In this document: positions 20,836 to 30,049 of the stretch, in pieces
How positions within the stretch are numbered: position 1 is the first letter of the stretch
How the letters are laid out: each line of letters opens with the position of its first letter
Assembly (NCBI GenBank): GCA_963920705.1
Contig: OY987225.1
Location: forward strand, 33,953,458 to 34,017,457
Length of the DNA stretch: 64,000 nt
Direction: 5' to 3'
From: Odiellus spinosus
Lineage: Eukaryota; Arthropoda; Arachnida; Opiliones; Phalangiidae
Made by a program: the position numbers and the translations under genes
The notes under the pieces: generated by a model
What the model saw: the letters and a program-made list of their open reading frames with translations, nothing else
What the model was told of the DNA's origin: nothing
Database searches by the model: none

Positions 20836-23388
20836 ATGGCAAATGACTTAACGGTATATCACCATGTTAATGAACTTATGAACTTGTTCGAAGTGAAAGA
20901 TCATAAATCTGGTAGCATTTCTGCCAATTCACTGGCAGAACATCTCTTAAAGAATCGTACTCCCAACGTTAGCGTTCCAGTTCAAGGATTAGCTTGTGCC
21001 AAATCTCTCTCTGAAACTGTTTCCAATCCAGAGACGGTTATGAGCAAATATGAAGCCTTGCGCATGAAAAATCGCAGAGAGTTGGATCCCGCTGTCAGTT
21101 TACTATCGCAAATCGTTACCTCAGCTAGTGACAAGAAGAGTGGAAGCGTGAAACATCTATTGAAGAAGAACTACGAACATCGTGCCAAAATGAGTGGTCA
21201 AGGTCAATACGTTGTACATGATATTTATCCAAGTCAGACGGTCAGAGAGAAGTTTGATGGAAGGGAAGGTGAAAGGGATAGCAGTTTAGGAGCCACCAAC
21301 ATTGCGGGATCAATCGGACTTCTCAATTTGCTCTCTTCCGAATCCAAAAGAGGATTGAGTTGGGATTTCAATGTTATTCCTGGAAGAGAAGTTGGAAATT
21401 TGGGCGAACTTCCTTTGCACGTTCAAGAATATCATTTAATCGAGGATCTTCTATTCTGTCTGGGAGGAATTAATGGAGAATACGTCTACTCCCTCCCTCC
21501 CGAAGAAGGCTCCCTCAAACGACAAATGCACGTGGATGAAAGCTGTCATTCTTCTTTCCAAGTCTTAGTTGGAAGAATGCTACCAATCTGTCAATACTTC
21601 TCCACAGTGGTCAGATTTATCGAAGAAAGAAACCTGTTTCATCACGGGTTAGTCAACCACGCTTTGGCCGCAGCTATGAGACACCTTTTGAAAGATTTTT
21701 ACATCCTGATTGCCCAACTGGAACACCAGTTTGCCACATCTGGACTAACTCTTCAAAAAGTCTGGTTTTACCTTCAACCGACTGAGAAGAACATGCGTTC
21801 TCTCTCGTACGTCTGCGAGAATATCAATCAAGGGCAATGTCACGGTGGAATGGTTCTCAGCGTTTTGCATCGTATCTTGACTTGTCAAACGGGAGATGTT
21901 AAAATGAGGGACATCTTAATCTACCTCCTGCAAGCCGCTAGTATCCCCTACTTTGAAATATTGGAGAAATGGATTTATAAAGGAATAATTACCGATCCTT
22001 ACAAGGAATTCTTTGTGGTGGATAATCATACTGATAAACAAAAAGATTGTACTTTCAACAGCGACGAATACTGGGAGAAGAAATACACCATCTGTCGAGA
22101 TCAAATCCCCCTTTTCTTGGAGAAAGTCTGGGATCGCGTACTAAGAACTGGGAAATATCTAAACGTGATTCAACAATGCGGATATGATATTAAATTTCCC
22201 GATACAGAAAGGATGGTTTACAGCGTCGAATTTCACCAATACATGGAGCAAACGGAGAAGGCTTACAACTACGCCAGTAAAATGCTTCTCAAGATGCTGA
22301 TGGATGATTGCGACTTGATGGGACGTCTTAGATCCATTAAACACTACTTTTTGATGGATCAGGGGGACTTTGTCATTCAATTTATGGATATGGCTGAAGA
22401 GGAACTTTGCAAGGACATCAACGTACTCATTCCAACTCGATTGGAATTCCTCTTGGAGTTGTCTTTGAGAACCAGCGTGGTCAATTCTGATAAATACAAA
22501 GACGATCTCAGTACAGTCATTCAAGACTACGATTTGGTCACGCACATGTCCAAAATAATTCATATTGGAGAGCCAAAAATGCCTGAAGAGTTTAGCTCTG
22601 CCGATAATGAAGAGTTTTGTATCACTGGTGTGGAAGCCTTTTCTTTTCAATACAACGTTAAATGGCCGCTTAGTTTAGTCATTAATCAACACTCGAAAAC
22701 TTGCTATCAGATGCTGTTTCGACTTTTATTCTATTGTAAATACGTGGAGAGGTTATTGGGCAATGTTTGGTTGATGAACAAAGTTGCCAAATCGTACTCT
22801 TTGGACGCTTCCAGGGGATACGCCTCTGCCTTCGCTTTGAGGCAACGAATGTTGAGCTTCATTCAAGCCATCGAATACTACATGAACTTCGAAGTCATCG
22901 AACCTCACTGGCATAAACTACTTTCAAAGATGAGAGACGTCTCTAACGTCGACGATGTCATTCAATTCCACAACGAGTTCTTGGATAGTTGCATGAAAGA
23001 CTGTATGCTGATGATACCAGCTCTTCTTAAAACGTTGGTCAAGCTTCTGAAACTATGCGTTTCCTTCTCCAATTTCATGAAAACGACTCATAAAGACGCC
23101 GTTGAAGCCGAACTCACTCTAATCGGAGTTCAAAATCCCAACTCTACGACCATTAACCCGGATGAGACTATAACTAACGTTTTGGTCGCGGAATCAACCA
23201 CGAATACGCCACTCACTTTCAAAAATCGCATCTCAAACTTCCATACGGAGTTCAATCATAACCTTTCGGAGCTTCTTCAACTTATTACTAGCCACGATAA
23301 ACTGAACTACGGAGATAAATTGGTCAATATGTGGTATCGTTTGGATTTCAACGGATTTTATATGACTGAACTTCAATTTCAAACTTAA
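20836..23388 (+). CDS. TUBGCP2: gamma-tubulin complex component 2 (GCP2), intronless
   Basis: One uninterrupted reading frame of 850 codons from ATG 20836; two codons upstream are open from a GTG. Human GCP2 is about 902 aa. The N-terminus (DLTVYHHVNELMNLFEVKD, HLLKNRTPNVSVPV) and the segment MSKYEALRMKNRRELDPAVSLL match GCP2. In the grip1 region I see EYHLIEDLLFCLGGINGEYV, RFIEERNLFHHGLVNHALAA, FEILEKWIYKGIITDPYKEF and LRSIKHYFLMDQGDFVIQF. In grip2 I see EAFSFQYNVKWPLSLVINQ and MLFRLLFYCKYVERLLGNVW. The protein pairs with GCP3 and binds gamma-tubulin in the complex that nucleates microtubules. The linker after residue 120 is short. The neighbours have many introns, so the lack of them here stands out; the frame is intact and conserved, so the gene looks functional. 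Confidence 0.95.
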   Translation: MANDLTVYHHVNELMNLFEVKDHKSGSISANSLAEHLLKNRTPNVSVPVQGLACAKSLSETVSNPETVMSKYEALRMKNRRELDPAVSLLSQIVTSASDKKSGSVKHLLKKNYEHRAKMSGQGQYVVHDIYPSQTVREKFDGREGERDSSLGATNIAGSIGLLNLLSSESKRGLSWDFNVIPGREVGNLGELPLHVQEYHLIEDLLFCLGGINGEYVYSLPPEEGSLKRQMHVDESCHSSFQVLVGRMLPICQYFSTVVRFIEERNLFHHGLVNHALAAAMRHLLKDFYILIAQLEHQFATSGLTLQKVWFYLQPTEKNMRSLSYVCENINQGQCHGGMVLSVLHRILTCQTGDVKMRDILIYLLQAASIPYFEILEKWIYKGIITDPYKEFFVVDNHTDKQKDCTFNSDEYWEKKYTICRDQIPLFLEKVWDRVLRTGKYLNVIQQCGYDIKFPDTERMVYSVEFHQYMEQTEKAYNYASKMLLKMLMDDCDLMGRLRSIKHYFLMDQGDFVIQFMDMAEEELCKDINVLIPTRLEFLLELSLRTSVVNSDKYKDDLSTVIQDYDLVTHMSKIIHIGEPKMPEEFSSADNEEFCITGVEAFSFQYNVKWPLSLVINQHSKTCYQMLFRLLFYCKYVERLLGNVWLMNKVAKSYSLDASRGYASAFALRQRMLSFIQAIEYYMNFEVIEPHWHKLLSKMRDVSNVDDVIQFHNEFLDSCMKDCMLMIPALLKTLVKLLKLCVSFSNFMKTTHKDAVEAELTLIGVQNPNSTTINPDETITNVLVAESTTNTPLTFKNRISNFHTEFNHNLSELLQLITSHDKLNYGDKLVNMWYRLDFNGFYMTELQFQT

Positions 23389-24541
23389 AATTATAAACTT
23401 TTAAGCTAACCCTCTGTCTTAGCATTTTTACCACGTTAATAGATAACTATAACCCTTAGAAACTTGTGATAACATTCGTCTAGGCTTAAATTCGCTTGTT
23501 TTTAAATGTCAAAAATTAATAAAATTGGTTTCTTACGAGAAACATTTAATCGTAATGCAATTTTCAGATCATTTCAAGATAGTTTGAAGGTAGAATTATA
23601 GGGTTTAAAGGAAAAGAATGCAGTCCAACAAAAGTGATTCTCTAATCTAGATTAATTCCTTATTATTTAAATAAGCGCATCTCATTAAACAGGCTTCGGC
23701 CAATGAGAAAAGTCTAGTTTGAAACTTTGATTGTTAGAATAAAACTTGATTGACCAAATTTATCAAAAATTTCGTGAATCTCTGTAAAGCCTTTTTTCAA
23801 TATGAATTGGCTTGCATCTAAATTCCCCTTTCCCTGTGAATTAGGCTCCTTTCTTATAATATTAGTCTTTTTATAATTTTATTAACTTGTTGGGCTTCAT
23901 TCTACCTTTTAACTTATTTATTTTTATAGCTAAAATTAATTTTAATTTGACTTCATTGTCCCTTTAACATTAATTACTTGTTGGGCTTCATTCTACTTTT
24001 AACTGATTTCTTTTTATAGCTAAAGTATATTTTAATTTGACTTCATTGTCCCTTTAACCTTAAATATTATTTGTTGGGCTTCATTCTACCTTTAACTGAT
24101 TTCTTTTTATAGCTAAATTATATTTAAATTTGACTTCATTATCCCTTTAAGCTTAAATTAAATAAGTACGAAAATTTTTTGAGAAACATTTATTCATGAC
24201 ACAATTTTTTCAATCATTTCATTTTTTTTTAAGTTGAGTATAAACAACGCTAACATTCTCTCTCAAACTTCTTGATGAATTTTTTTTCGTTATCGTATAA
24301 AAATGGAGAATACAAAATATGACAAATTTTGTTTTAAAAATGGTAAAAACAAAAACCAAATAACGCGAACTCTATAAAGACTAAATTTTAAGACGCAAAG
24401 TTTTATCTCGCGATTATTTTAAATCTACACTCTTTAATTTTTATATATAATTTTCAAATTTCAAGGGAAAATGAAATGTTTGGAGTTATTTTATCACTAT
24501 CGTTTCATTATCCCTTTAAAATAAAACCGAGTCATTGGTTT
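23389..24541. other. intergenic between convergent TUBGCP2 and UBXN7
   Basis: Contains the two 3'UTRs. AATAAA on the plus strand at 23518-23523 is a likely end for TUBGCP2. On the minus strand AATAAA (24189-24194) could serve UBXN7. The centre is a tandem repeat, described separately. Confidence 0.5.
23885..24160. repeat. three ~92-bp tandem units
   Basis: ACTTGTTGGGCTTCATTCTA recurs near 23885, 23976 and 24070. It is followed each time by TTTTTATAGCTAAA and TTTGACTTCATTGTCCCTTT. The unit end resembles the TTCATTATCCCTTTAA end of the MITE at 17802, so the array may have grown from such an element. Confidence 0.7.
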
Positions 24542-27224
24542 TCAAGAGTTTTTGAGTTGAACGTAAATAGTTTCGCGAGGATATAATCCCAGTTCTTTTA
24601 AAGTACTTTTAGGGGAAGATAAATTTAATTGCCTCTTGGGAAACGTAGTTACGAGTTCGTAATCTGATTCGGGAAAACCTTGAGAAGCCACGTAAATTGT
24701 AAGAGCTTTAAGACGAGACGAACACGCGAAAGAAACTTGTTTTTTATTTCCTTGCGGAAATCTTATTAACAGTTCCGATTTAGGATCTGGAATAGAAAAA
24801 TTGAATTTGAAGATTCGAGGGCGAAAATTAAAGTTTTCCCATTTAGTTTAGTTCAATCTTACCTTCTTCTGGTCCTAAATAAGGTTTCCAATCTTCTTCC
24901 TCTTCCGATAAGATTTCTTTATGATTTTCTTGGCAATTATTGGCGATAACTTTATCATCAACGTGATTTTTGGAAGTAGATGGTCCCTCAATATCAACAA
25001 TATTGTTATTAACGATATTTTTGTTGTTAATACTAGTTACGGTCGCGATTTTAGATTCCCCATTTTTACGTTTATCGGGATGATAAAACGAACGTTCGGA
25101 TTGAGCGAAATTTTCTGGTTCGGAATCAAAAGTTTCTAAATCTATAGAACTATCGTCGTCTTCGTTGTCGTCCGAAGAAAGAGATTCAGACTCTTTCTTA
25201 GACGATGATTTAGACTCTTCTAACGAAGCCCGAATGGCAGCTTCTAATTGTTGATCTTCGCTGATATCAACGATACTTTCCTATAGAAAGTAAAGATATC
25301 AATATTAAAAGGATAATGAAGGAGATTGCGAGATCATTTCATTATCCCTTTGAAGTATTTCATCAATTATACGTACCACTTTCGGTTTTTTATCAATTGG
25401 GTTTGTTTTTGCCGTACCATCTGGAGATGGGTAATCACTTAGGAAATCTAAAACTGTGAGAAGAATTTTTGTAATTTTAACTGATACCGATATCCAAAGT
25501 TTATTTTAACCATAATTTAACTTCTAAGGAACAAAATTTAGTCATTGCTTTAGAGTTATGGTTATTAATCTCTAAGTTATCCTTTGTTAAAGTTTGGTTT
25601 AAGCAAGAAGGATCAGACAAGGAGAGGAAAAGTGGGGCTGCGTTGAGTTAGAGAGAGAAGAGCCAACCTCCCACTCGGGTGGAAAGGGGGGATAGGAAAT
25701 TCTCGAGGTAAACTGTTGTCACGTGGTCGCTAGCTAGCGCGTCTCATAAAGGATTCGTTTTACCCACGTGACAACAATTTACCACGAAGCATCTCTACCC
25801 CCGTCTGTCCCCCGTTCTCCCAGAGTGGGAGTTTAGGCCGACGCAGTAGGAGCCGCGCCGTTCCCACTTTTCCTCTCCTTATCTGATCCTTCTTGGTTTA
25901 AAAGAAGCTGAAACCAATTTAAAGATTGAGTTCTTTTAAAAAGAAAGATATTCTTACTAGATTCGCAAAAGGCTGGAGCTTCATTTCCATTCCAAACGAA
26001 TAATTTCTCACCCGTTCGAGGATCTAATATGCCAACGTAGGGAAATTCTTCTACTTTATAAAATTGAATGAATCTAGTACCTTCTGCGCTATCGTGATAA
26101 ACCTGTAAGATAGGGGACAACATTTAATACTCTTTATATCGCGAGTTTATCTTTAGAAATGTCATTTTTAAATACCTGCCAAAAGACAAAATGTTCTTTA
26201 ATAATGGCTTTAACTGACGGATTACTCCAAACATCTCTGTTTAGTATTTGACAAGCAAATTCTTGACCGTTTTGTACGTTAACCATTAACCACCTGTTTG
26301 TGGTTTTACCAACGTCTCTGGCCTTTTTAATATTGAATTTAATTTTAATTAGATTTTTAAATCTGAAGCTTTAACATTTATCTTAACATTACAGATTCGA
26401 AGGTTCCTCTATGAATCAGATCTAAGGGAGGGCGAAACAAATCTTCCAAAGTTTTTCTTTTTCTTATGGCTTCTTCGGATAAATTCCCTAGTTCGCGTTC
26501 TTGCCATCCTACAGAGGTAAGTTTTTGATTTATAGTTATATTGAATAAGATATTTACACGCTGAAACTAACTCGTTTCCGCTTGAAAGTCTCTGAAACCG
26601 TCAAAGACGCTAGATGAAGGTCTTTTCCTACCACGAAAACCAAAGTTGTAAGCTTCTTCCACTAGAATACCTTGAGTCTGAGGTATCGGAGCTCTGACTC
26701 CGTCCCTGTACGATGAAATAGGTAGCTTTGAAATATATCTAGATTATGTATGGTTGAGTTAAGCCCTACGTTTCGTTAGAAATTGTGTCCGAAACATTGT
26801 TGGAAGAGGTGGCTTCGGTGGGAATGGGGATTACATCTGAGTCAACGTGCATGTTGACAGCCATTTCTAAATTTCCATCGCAAAAAGTTAATAGTTGTTG
26901 AGCTACAGCGTCATCAGCACCTAAATAGGATTCAACTAATTGTAAAATTTATTTAATTCATTTGTGAAATCGATGTAAAATCCATATCAAATCAAAGGAT
27001 GGATTGATGAAATGGATTTTCAATCACTATGGTTGGTCGATACGCCGAGGCTTAGCTCTTTTTGACAAAAAAAGCTTCTACAACGCTTTAATTAATAAAC
27101 CGTACTAATTTAAATAATTACCAGTGACGGCGCAAAATTGCTCGATTAAGGCGGAACTGATAGGTTTTGATTTGGGCTTGGATTTTGAGGTTGAAGGACC
27201 CGGACCCCTGGAAGTAGACGCCAT
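24542..27224 (-). CDS. UBXN7: UBX domain protein 7 (p97/VCP adaptor)
   Basis: Nine coding exons in transcript order: 27122-27224, 26770-26920, 26572-26705, 26393-26508, 26176-26322, 25958-26102, 25377-25453, 24863-25280, 24542-24786. Phases close to 511 aa (human 489). Domains in order: a UBA-like N-terminus (ALIEQFCAVTGADDAVAQQL), the VRAPIPQTQGILVEE and SSVFDGFRDFQAET linkers, and a UAS thioredoxin-like domain (RWLMVNVQNGQEFACQILNR, then FIQFYKVEEFPYVGILDPRT). A UIM (EDQQLEAAIRASLEE, about 299-313) and a long acidic Asn/Ser linker follow. A C-terminal UBX (about 431-511) contains the TFPKRQL loop in place of FPRRKL. UBXN7 links p97 to ubiquitinated substrates and to neddylated cullin ligases. 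Intron 6 contains a recent MITE (25604-25895). Confidence 0.93.
25604..25895. mobile_element. 292-bp foldback MITE, family 1 copy A
   Basis: Lies in UBXN7 intron 6. Ends are CAAGAAGGATCAGACAAGG and its inverted form; the match of arms continues through GAGAGGAAAAGTGGG. An inner inverted pair, TGTTGTCACGTG and CACGTGACAACA, makes the centre fold too. The flanks GTTTAAG (25597-25603) and GTTTAAA (25896-25902) are a 7-bp duplication with one change. I saw only two differences from copy C at 52205-52496, so movement was recent. No coding capacity. Confidence 0.88.
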
Positions 27225-27712
27225 TCTTGAAAATTTTTTGTATTAATCTCTACAGCTCCTTATATACCCAGATGGCGACAAAGTTTTGAAAAATCTAGAT
27301 GCTGATTGGTAGAAACCAGAACTTATAGTTATAGAAAAGCCGCTCGTTTCAAAATAAATTCTGTGGCTTCATTTTATGATTTATAACTTCTTGTCATTTA
27401 TTTATGATAACTGTAAGTTCTGAAGAGTTTCTTTAGCATTAATTATAAGTAGGCTTTGAAATAAGACTTCTGCGAGTCAAAAATGAGTTTATTAATTGCT
27501 TGGACCAGTTTTTAATTCAAAAACTGAGGGTCAATGGTCCCAGGGACTAGCTAAGAGGGATTACTAGTTGGACCAGTTTAGGTTTTCAGGACAACTAGAG
27601 GGTCCATAGGACTATTTGTAGAAATGAATTCTAATAATTTTGAATTTGCTAAGCCTTACCATTGTGAATAAGTTGATTGTTTTTAATTCAAATTGAATGA
27701 TAAGACATAAAC
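27225..27712. other. spacer between YDJC and UBXN7
   Basis: About 490 bp on the strand shared by both genes, holding the UBXN7 promoter. No ORF or clear repeat seen, apart from one GCTAAGCCTTA motif near 27649. Confidence 0.5.
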
Positions 27713-27718
27713 TTTATT
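27713..27718 (-). promoter_or_regulatory. AATAAA overlapping the YDJC stop codon
   Basis: On the gene strand the end of YDJC reads TAAATAAAG: the stop TAA supplies the first A of AATAAA. If used, the 3'UTR is only about 20-30 nt. Confidence 0.5.
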
Positions 27719-28623
27719 TACATTAATATTTTACAGTCTTCATATGTTTTTAAAACTATGCCACGCCTTGTCAAGAATGAACCAAATTCTTCACTGCATA
27801 AAAAATCACACTCAAACTGTCTATCATCTGAAAGTTCAAAGTCATCAGGACCTATTCCGCATCCACCACGGTCTTTCAGTCCTCTCAATCCAGGGTGAGT
27901 CATAATTTCGCATATTATTTTTTCACTTTGACAAGGCTGTGCCTTGATACGCGAAAAAGATAGACTTAAATTATCAGTTGACATGTTTCTACCCATGGTA
28001 GATATTCCCACGAAGTTTACAGGCCATTTAACATTATTTTCGTTGAAAATTAGTTGCGCTTTTTCACATTCTTTAACAATAGTTTGATAAAAATCAATAT
28101 TGGGACCCAAAAATTTACAGGGAAAGATTTCATTTGGTAATCTAGTAAAATGTATTTTTTCTTCAGCCAAAACTTTGGCAAAAACATTTCGAACTACGGG
28201 AAAAATATGAATATGATTATGTCCATCTACGTGTACTGGATTTGTACAAAATAAACTTCTGAATTTTTCTATTTGAGCTTTTAATTCTAAAGTAACGTGT
28301 TTAGGTTTTATATTATTATCTTTTAGAGCTTTATGTATACCAAATTTACCCCTAAAATATCCCTTAGAGTTTACTAGGGAAGGAATAGTTTCATTGTTCA
28401 ATAAGGGTACACCTTCAGTGATATTGAAGTGCAATCCAATTGAAAAGCTTAATCCTTGAGTTTTTAATAATTTCAAAGTGTCAATTTCTCTCAAAGAAGT
28501 TCCATTGACTAAAACTGAAGTAGAGGTGACTCTTCCTTTTTTAATACATTTTATTATCCCTTTATTTCTTTGAGAACTATAACCAAAATCATCACCATTT
28601 ATGATAACTTGAAATTTAGCCAT
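27718..28623 (-). CDS. YDJC: YdjC-type carbohydrate deacetylase, intronless
   Basis: One open frame of 301 codons. The YdjC fold is clear: INGDDFGYSSQRNKGI at the N-terminus with the paired acids (residues 11-12), GLHFNITEG with a metal-binding histidine, HVDGHNHIHIFP with the next histidines, then TRLPNE and MTHPG near the end. This Asp/His arrangement is the metal site of YdjC deacetylases, which remove acetyl groups from N-acetylated sugars in bacteria; the animal substrate is not settled. The start ATG lies only 14 bp after the stop of PSMC3IP on the same strand. No intron, unlike most neighbours. Confidence 0.93.
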   Translation of the reverse strand: MAKFQVIINGDDFGYSSQRNKGIIKCIKKGRVTSTSVLVNGTSLREIDTLKLLKTQGLSFSIGLHFNITEGVPLLNNETIPSLVNSKGYFRGKFGIHKALKDNNIKPKHVTLELKAQIEKFRSLFCTNPVHVDGHNHIHIFPVVRNVFAKVLAEEKIHFTRLPNEIFPCKFLGPNIDFYQTIVKECEKAQLIFNENNVKWPVNFVGISTMGRNMSTDNLSLSFSRIKAQPCQSEKIICEIMTHPGLRGLKDRGGCGIGPDDFELSDDRQFECDFLCSEEFGSFLTRRGIVLKTYEDCKILM

Positions 28624-28637
28624 TTTTTTGGGGCAAT

Positions 28638-29273
28638 TTATTTTGGGAGACTAACTTTAAAATCTTCATCAGTTTCTAGACCCATTTCTTCGAAGAGAGC
28701 TTTCTTAGGTTTAGGATATCCTTCCAAAATAGCTTCAGTCATATCAGTTACCATTCTCTTTCTTTTTCTCCACTCTTTGACGTACTTCTCATTATTTTTA
28801 ATCAATTCTTCCCTTTCTTTGGGATTCACGGAGTCTTTATTATTAGTTAGGGTTTTCAATCGAGCTTCTAATTCTCCATTTTCTTTTAAAAACTGGGCAA
28901 TCTTCTGTTTGATGTCAGGCGTAGTCAAACTCCCGGTTAGTTTACCCAACTCTGATTCCTGGCTTTTGAGACTCTGTTCCAAATGTTTTATGGATTGATC
29001 CAAATTGATGATATCCGCATCCATTTTACCCAATTCAAGCTCAGAAGCTTCAGGCAAAGCATTTTGATCGAAAAAATATATCTTTTGCTTTCCATAAGTC
29101 TTCTCCATGATTTTTTTTTCTTGAGACAGTTGATCCAAAGCCCTAGTGATAGCGGTTTTTCCATGCTCCTTATGTAGATTATTGAAAATATCAACGGCAC
29201 TATAAGGTCTATTTTGCTTCTGTAAGTAGTCATAAATAGCTTCGTTAACCCCCGATTCTTTATTTTTACTCAT
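28638..29273 (-). CDS. PSMC3IP: PSMC3-interacting protein / HOP2, intronless
   Basis: 211 aa from MSKNKESG; the frame is open 17 codons further up, but the match to HOP2 and the start context favour 29273. The N-terminal winged helix (IYDYLQKQNRPYSAVDIFNN, then TAITRALDQLSQEKKIMEKT, GKQKIYFFDQ) is followed by a coiled coil. The conserved C-terminal region is KYVKEWRKRKRMVTDMTEAI, EGYPKPKKALFEEMGLETDE and DFKVSLPK. With MND1 the protein stabilises RAD51/DMC1 filaments and strand exchange in meiosis. The stop codon is embedded in AATAAA (28637-28642) and is followed after 14 bp by the YDJC ATG, an operon-like arrangement. Confidence 0.95.
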   Translation of the reverse strand: MSKNKESGVNEAIYDYLQKQNRPYSAVDIFNNLHKEHGKTAITRALDQLSQEKKIMEKTYGKQKIYFFDQNALPEASELELGKMDADIINLDQSIKHLEQSLKSQESELGKLTGSLTTPDIKQKIAQFLKENGELEARLKTLTNNKDSVNPKEREELIKNNEKYVKEWRKRKRMVTDMTEAILEGYPKPKKALFEEMGLETDEDFKVSLPK

Positions 29274-29579
29274 AATTGACTCTACAGAACAAAAACTCAA
29301 ATTAAATCTAACCAAAATTGCCAAAAAATTCTAAGCCTCGTTTGTGAGAAACGTCAAAATCGTATTAACCCGGGCTTTCTGCTACTAGTTTCCGGGTTTT
29401 GAATTAGGTTCCGCTTCCGGTTTACGTGATTGTTTTTTGTAAAAATTAGAATTAGCTGTTTAAAAGCTTAAATATTTTTTAAAATATGTAGATTAAAGTA
29501 TAATTTAATCAAATTAAATATTTTTCAATCTCGTAGAAGTTAAATTGGTTCCATCTACGTATAAAGAAAAATATTCGAA
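29274..29579. other. upstream region of PSMC3IP
   Basis: AT-rich spacer leading into the GC-rich stretch at 29580. It probably holds the PSMC3IP promoter; no specific site can be supported. Confidence 0.4.
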
Positions 29580-29713
29580 ATATTTGACGTAGGCCTAGCT
29601 CGAGGCGGCAAAGTTTCTTTCCCCGGCGGTTTATTTCCCGCCCCCCATATGACCGTCGCGCGTCGGTCGCATCAGATATACGCTCCCTTACCTCTGCTAC
29701 CTTCGCGCTTCAG
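29580..29713 (+). promoter_or_regulatory. GC-rich stretch, candidate promoter / 5' noncoding exon
   Basis: Unlike its surroundings, this stretch is rich in C, G and CpG (GCTCGAGGCGGC, CCCCGGCGG, CCGTCGCGCGTCGGTCG). It ends CGCTTCAG|GTAAAA, a good donor site on the plus strand. It could be the shared promoter with PSMC3IP and the first exon of a plus-strand gene. The first coding exon of the myosin at 41273 has a 3' splice acceptor and so needs an upstream exon, but the link is only inference. Confidence 0.35.
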
Positions 29714-29848
29714 GTAAAAAATTTACCGGTTGTTTTGCTGTAGTGTCAAAAATGGCCTCTTCGGCTGGGCTGAGTTTCAGTGCGCGTTGATTTCGGTTCT
29801 ATTTTCGCGTTTAAAAATGCGGTTTTAACGAATAATTAGTGCCTAATT

Positions 29849-30049
29849 ATGCTCTTGGATGTTTGTGCTTTGAATTACGACAAAAACCAATCGGATAACG
29901 CTAATTTAAAAGGATTACTGGACGTAACTAGGAAGGTCGCCTTAGGCCTAAAAGGTAGATATGAACTTTTCGCCCAGTTTTTAGGCCTTAGTCAGATTGA
30001 TGAGAATGATAACTTGTTGATTCGGACATTGGAAAATTTCTCGTGTTAA
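29849..30049 (+). CDS. 66-codon ORF, hypothetical
   Basis: Starts with ATG and has more balanced composition than flanking DNA. The stretch GRYELFAQFLGLSQIDENDN is reminiscent of a helical domain such as a death domain, but it is too short to assign. No splice partner was found. It may be chance in the GC-richer promoter region. Confidence 0.2.
   Translation: MLLDVCALNYDKNQSDNANLKGLLDVTRKVALGLKGRYELFAQFLGLSQIDENDNLLIRTLENFSC

Noticed and set aside
22159-22650. 163-codon minus-strand ORF inside TUBGCP2
   Set aside because: Shadow of the strongly conserved plus-strand gene; no family features.
28570-28998. 142-codon plus-strand ORF across YDJC and PSMC3IP
   Set aside because: Antisense shadow of two well-supported genes.
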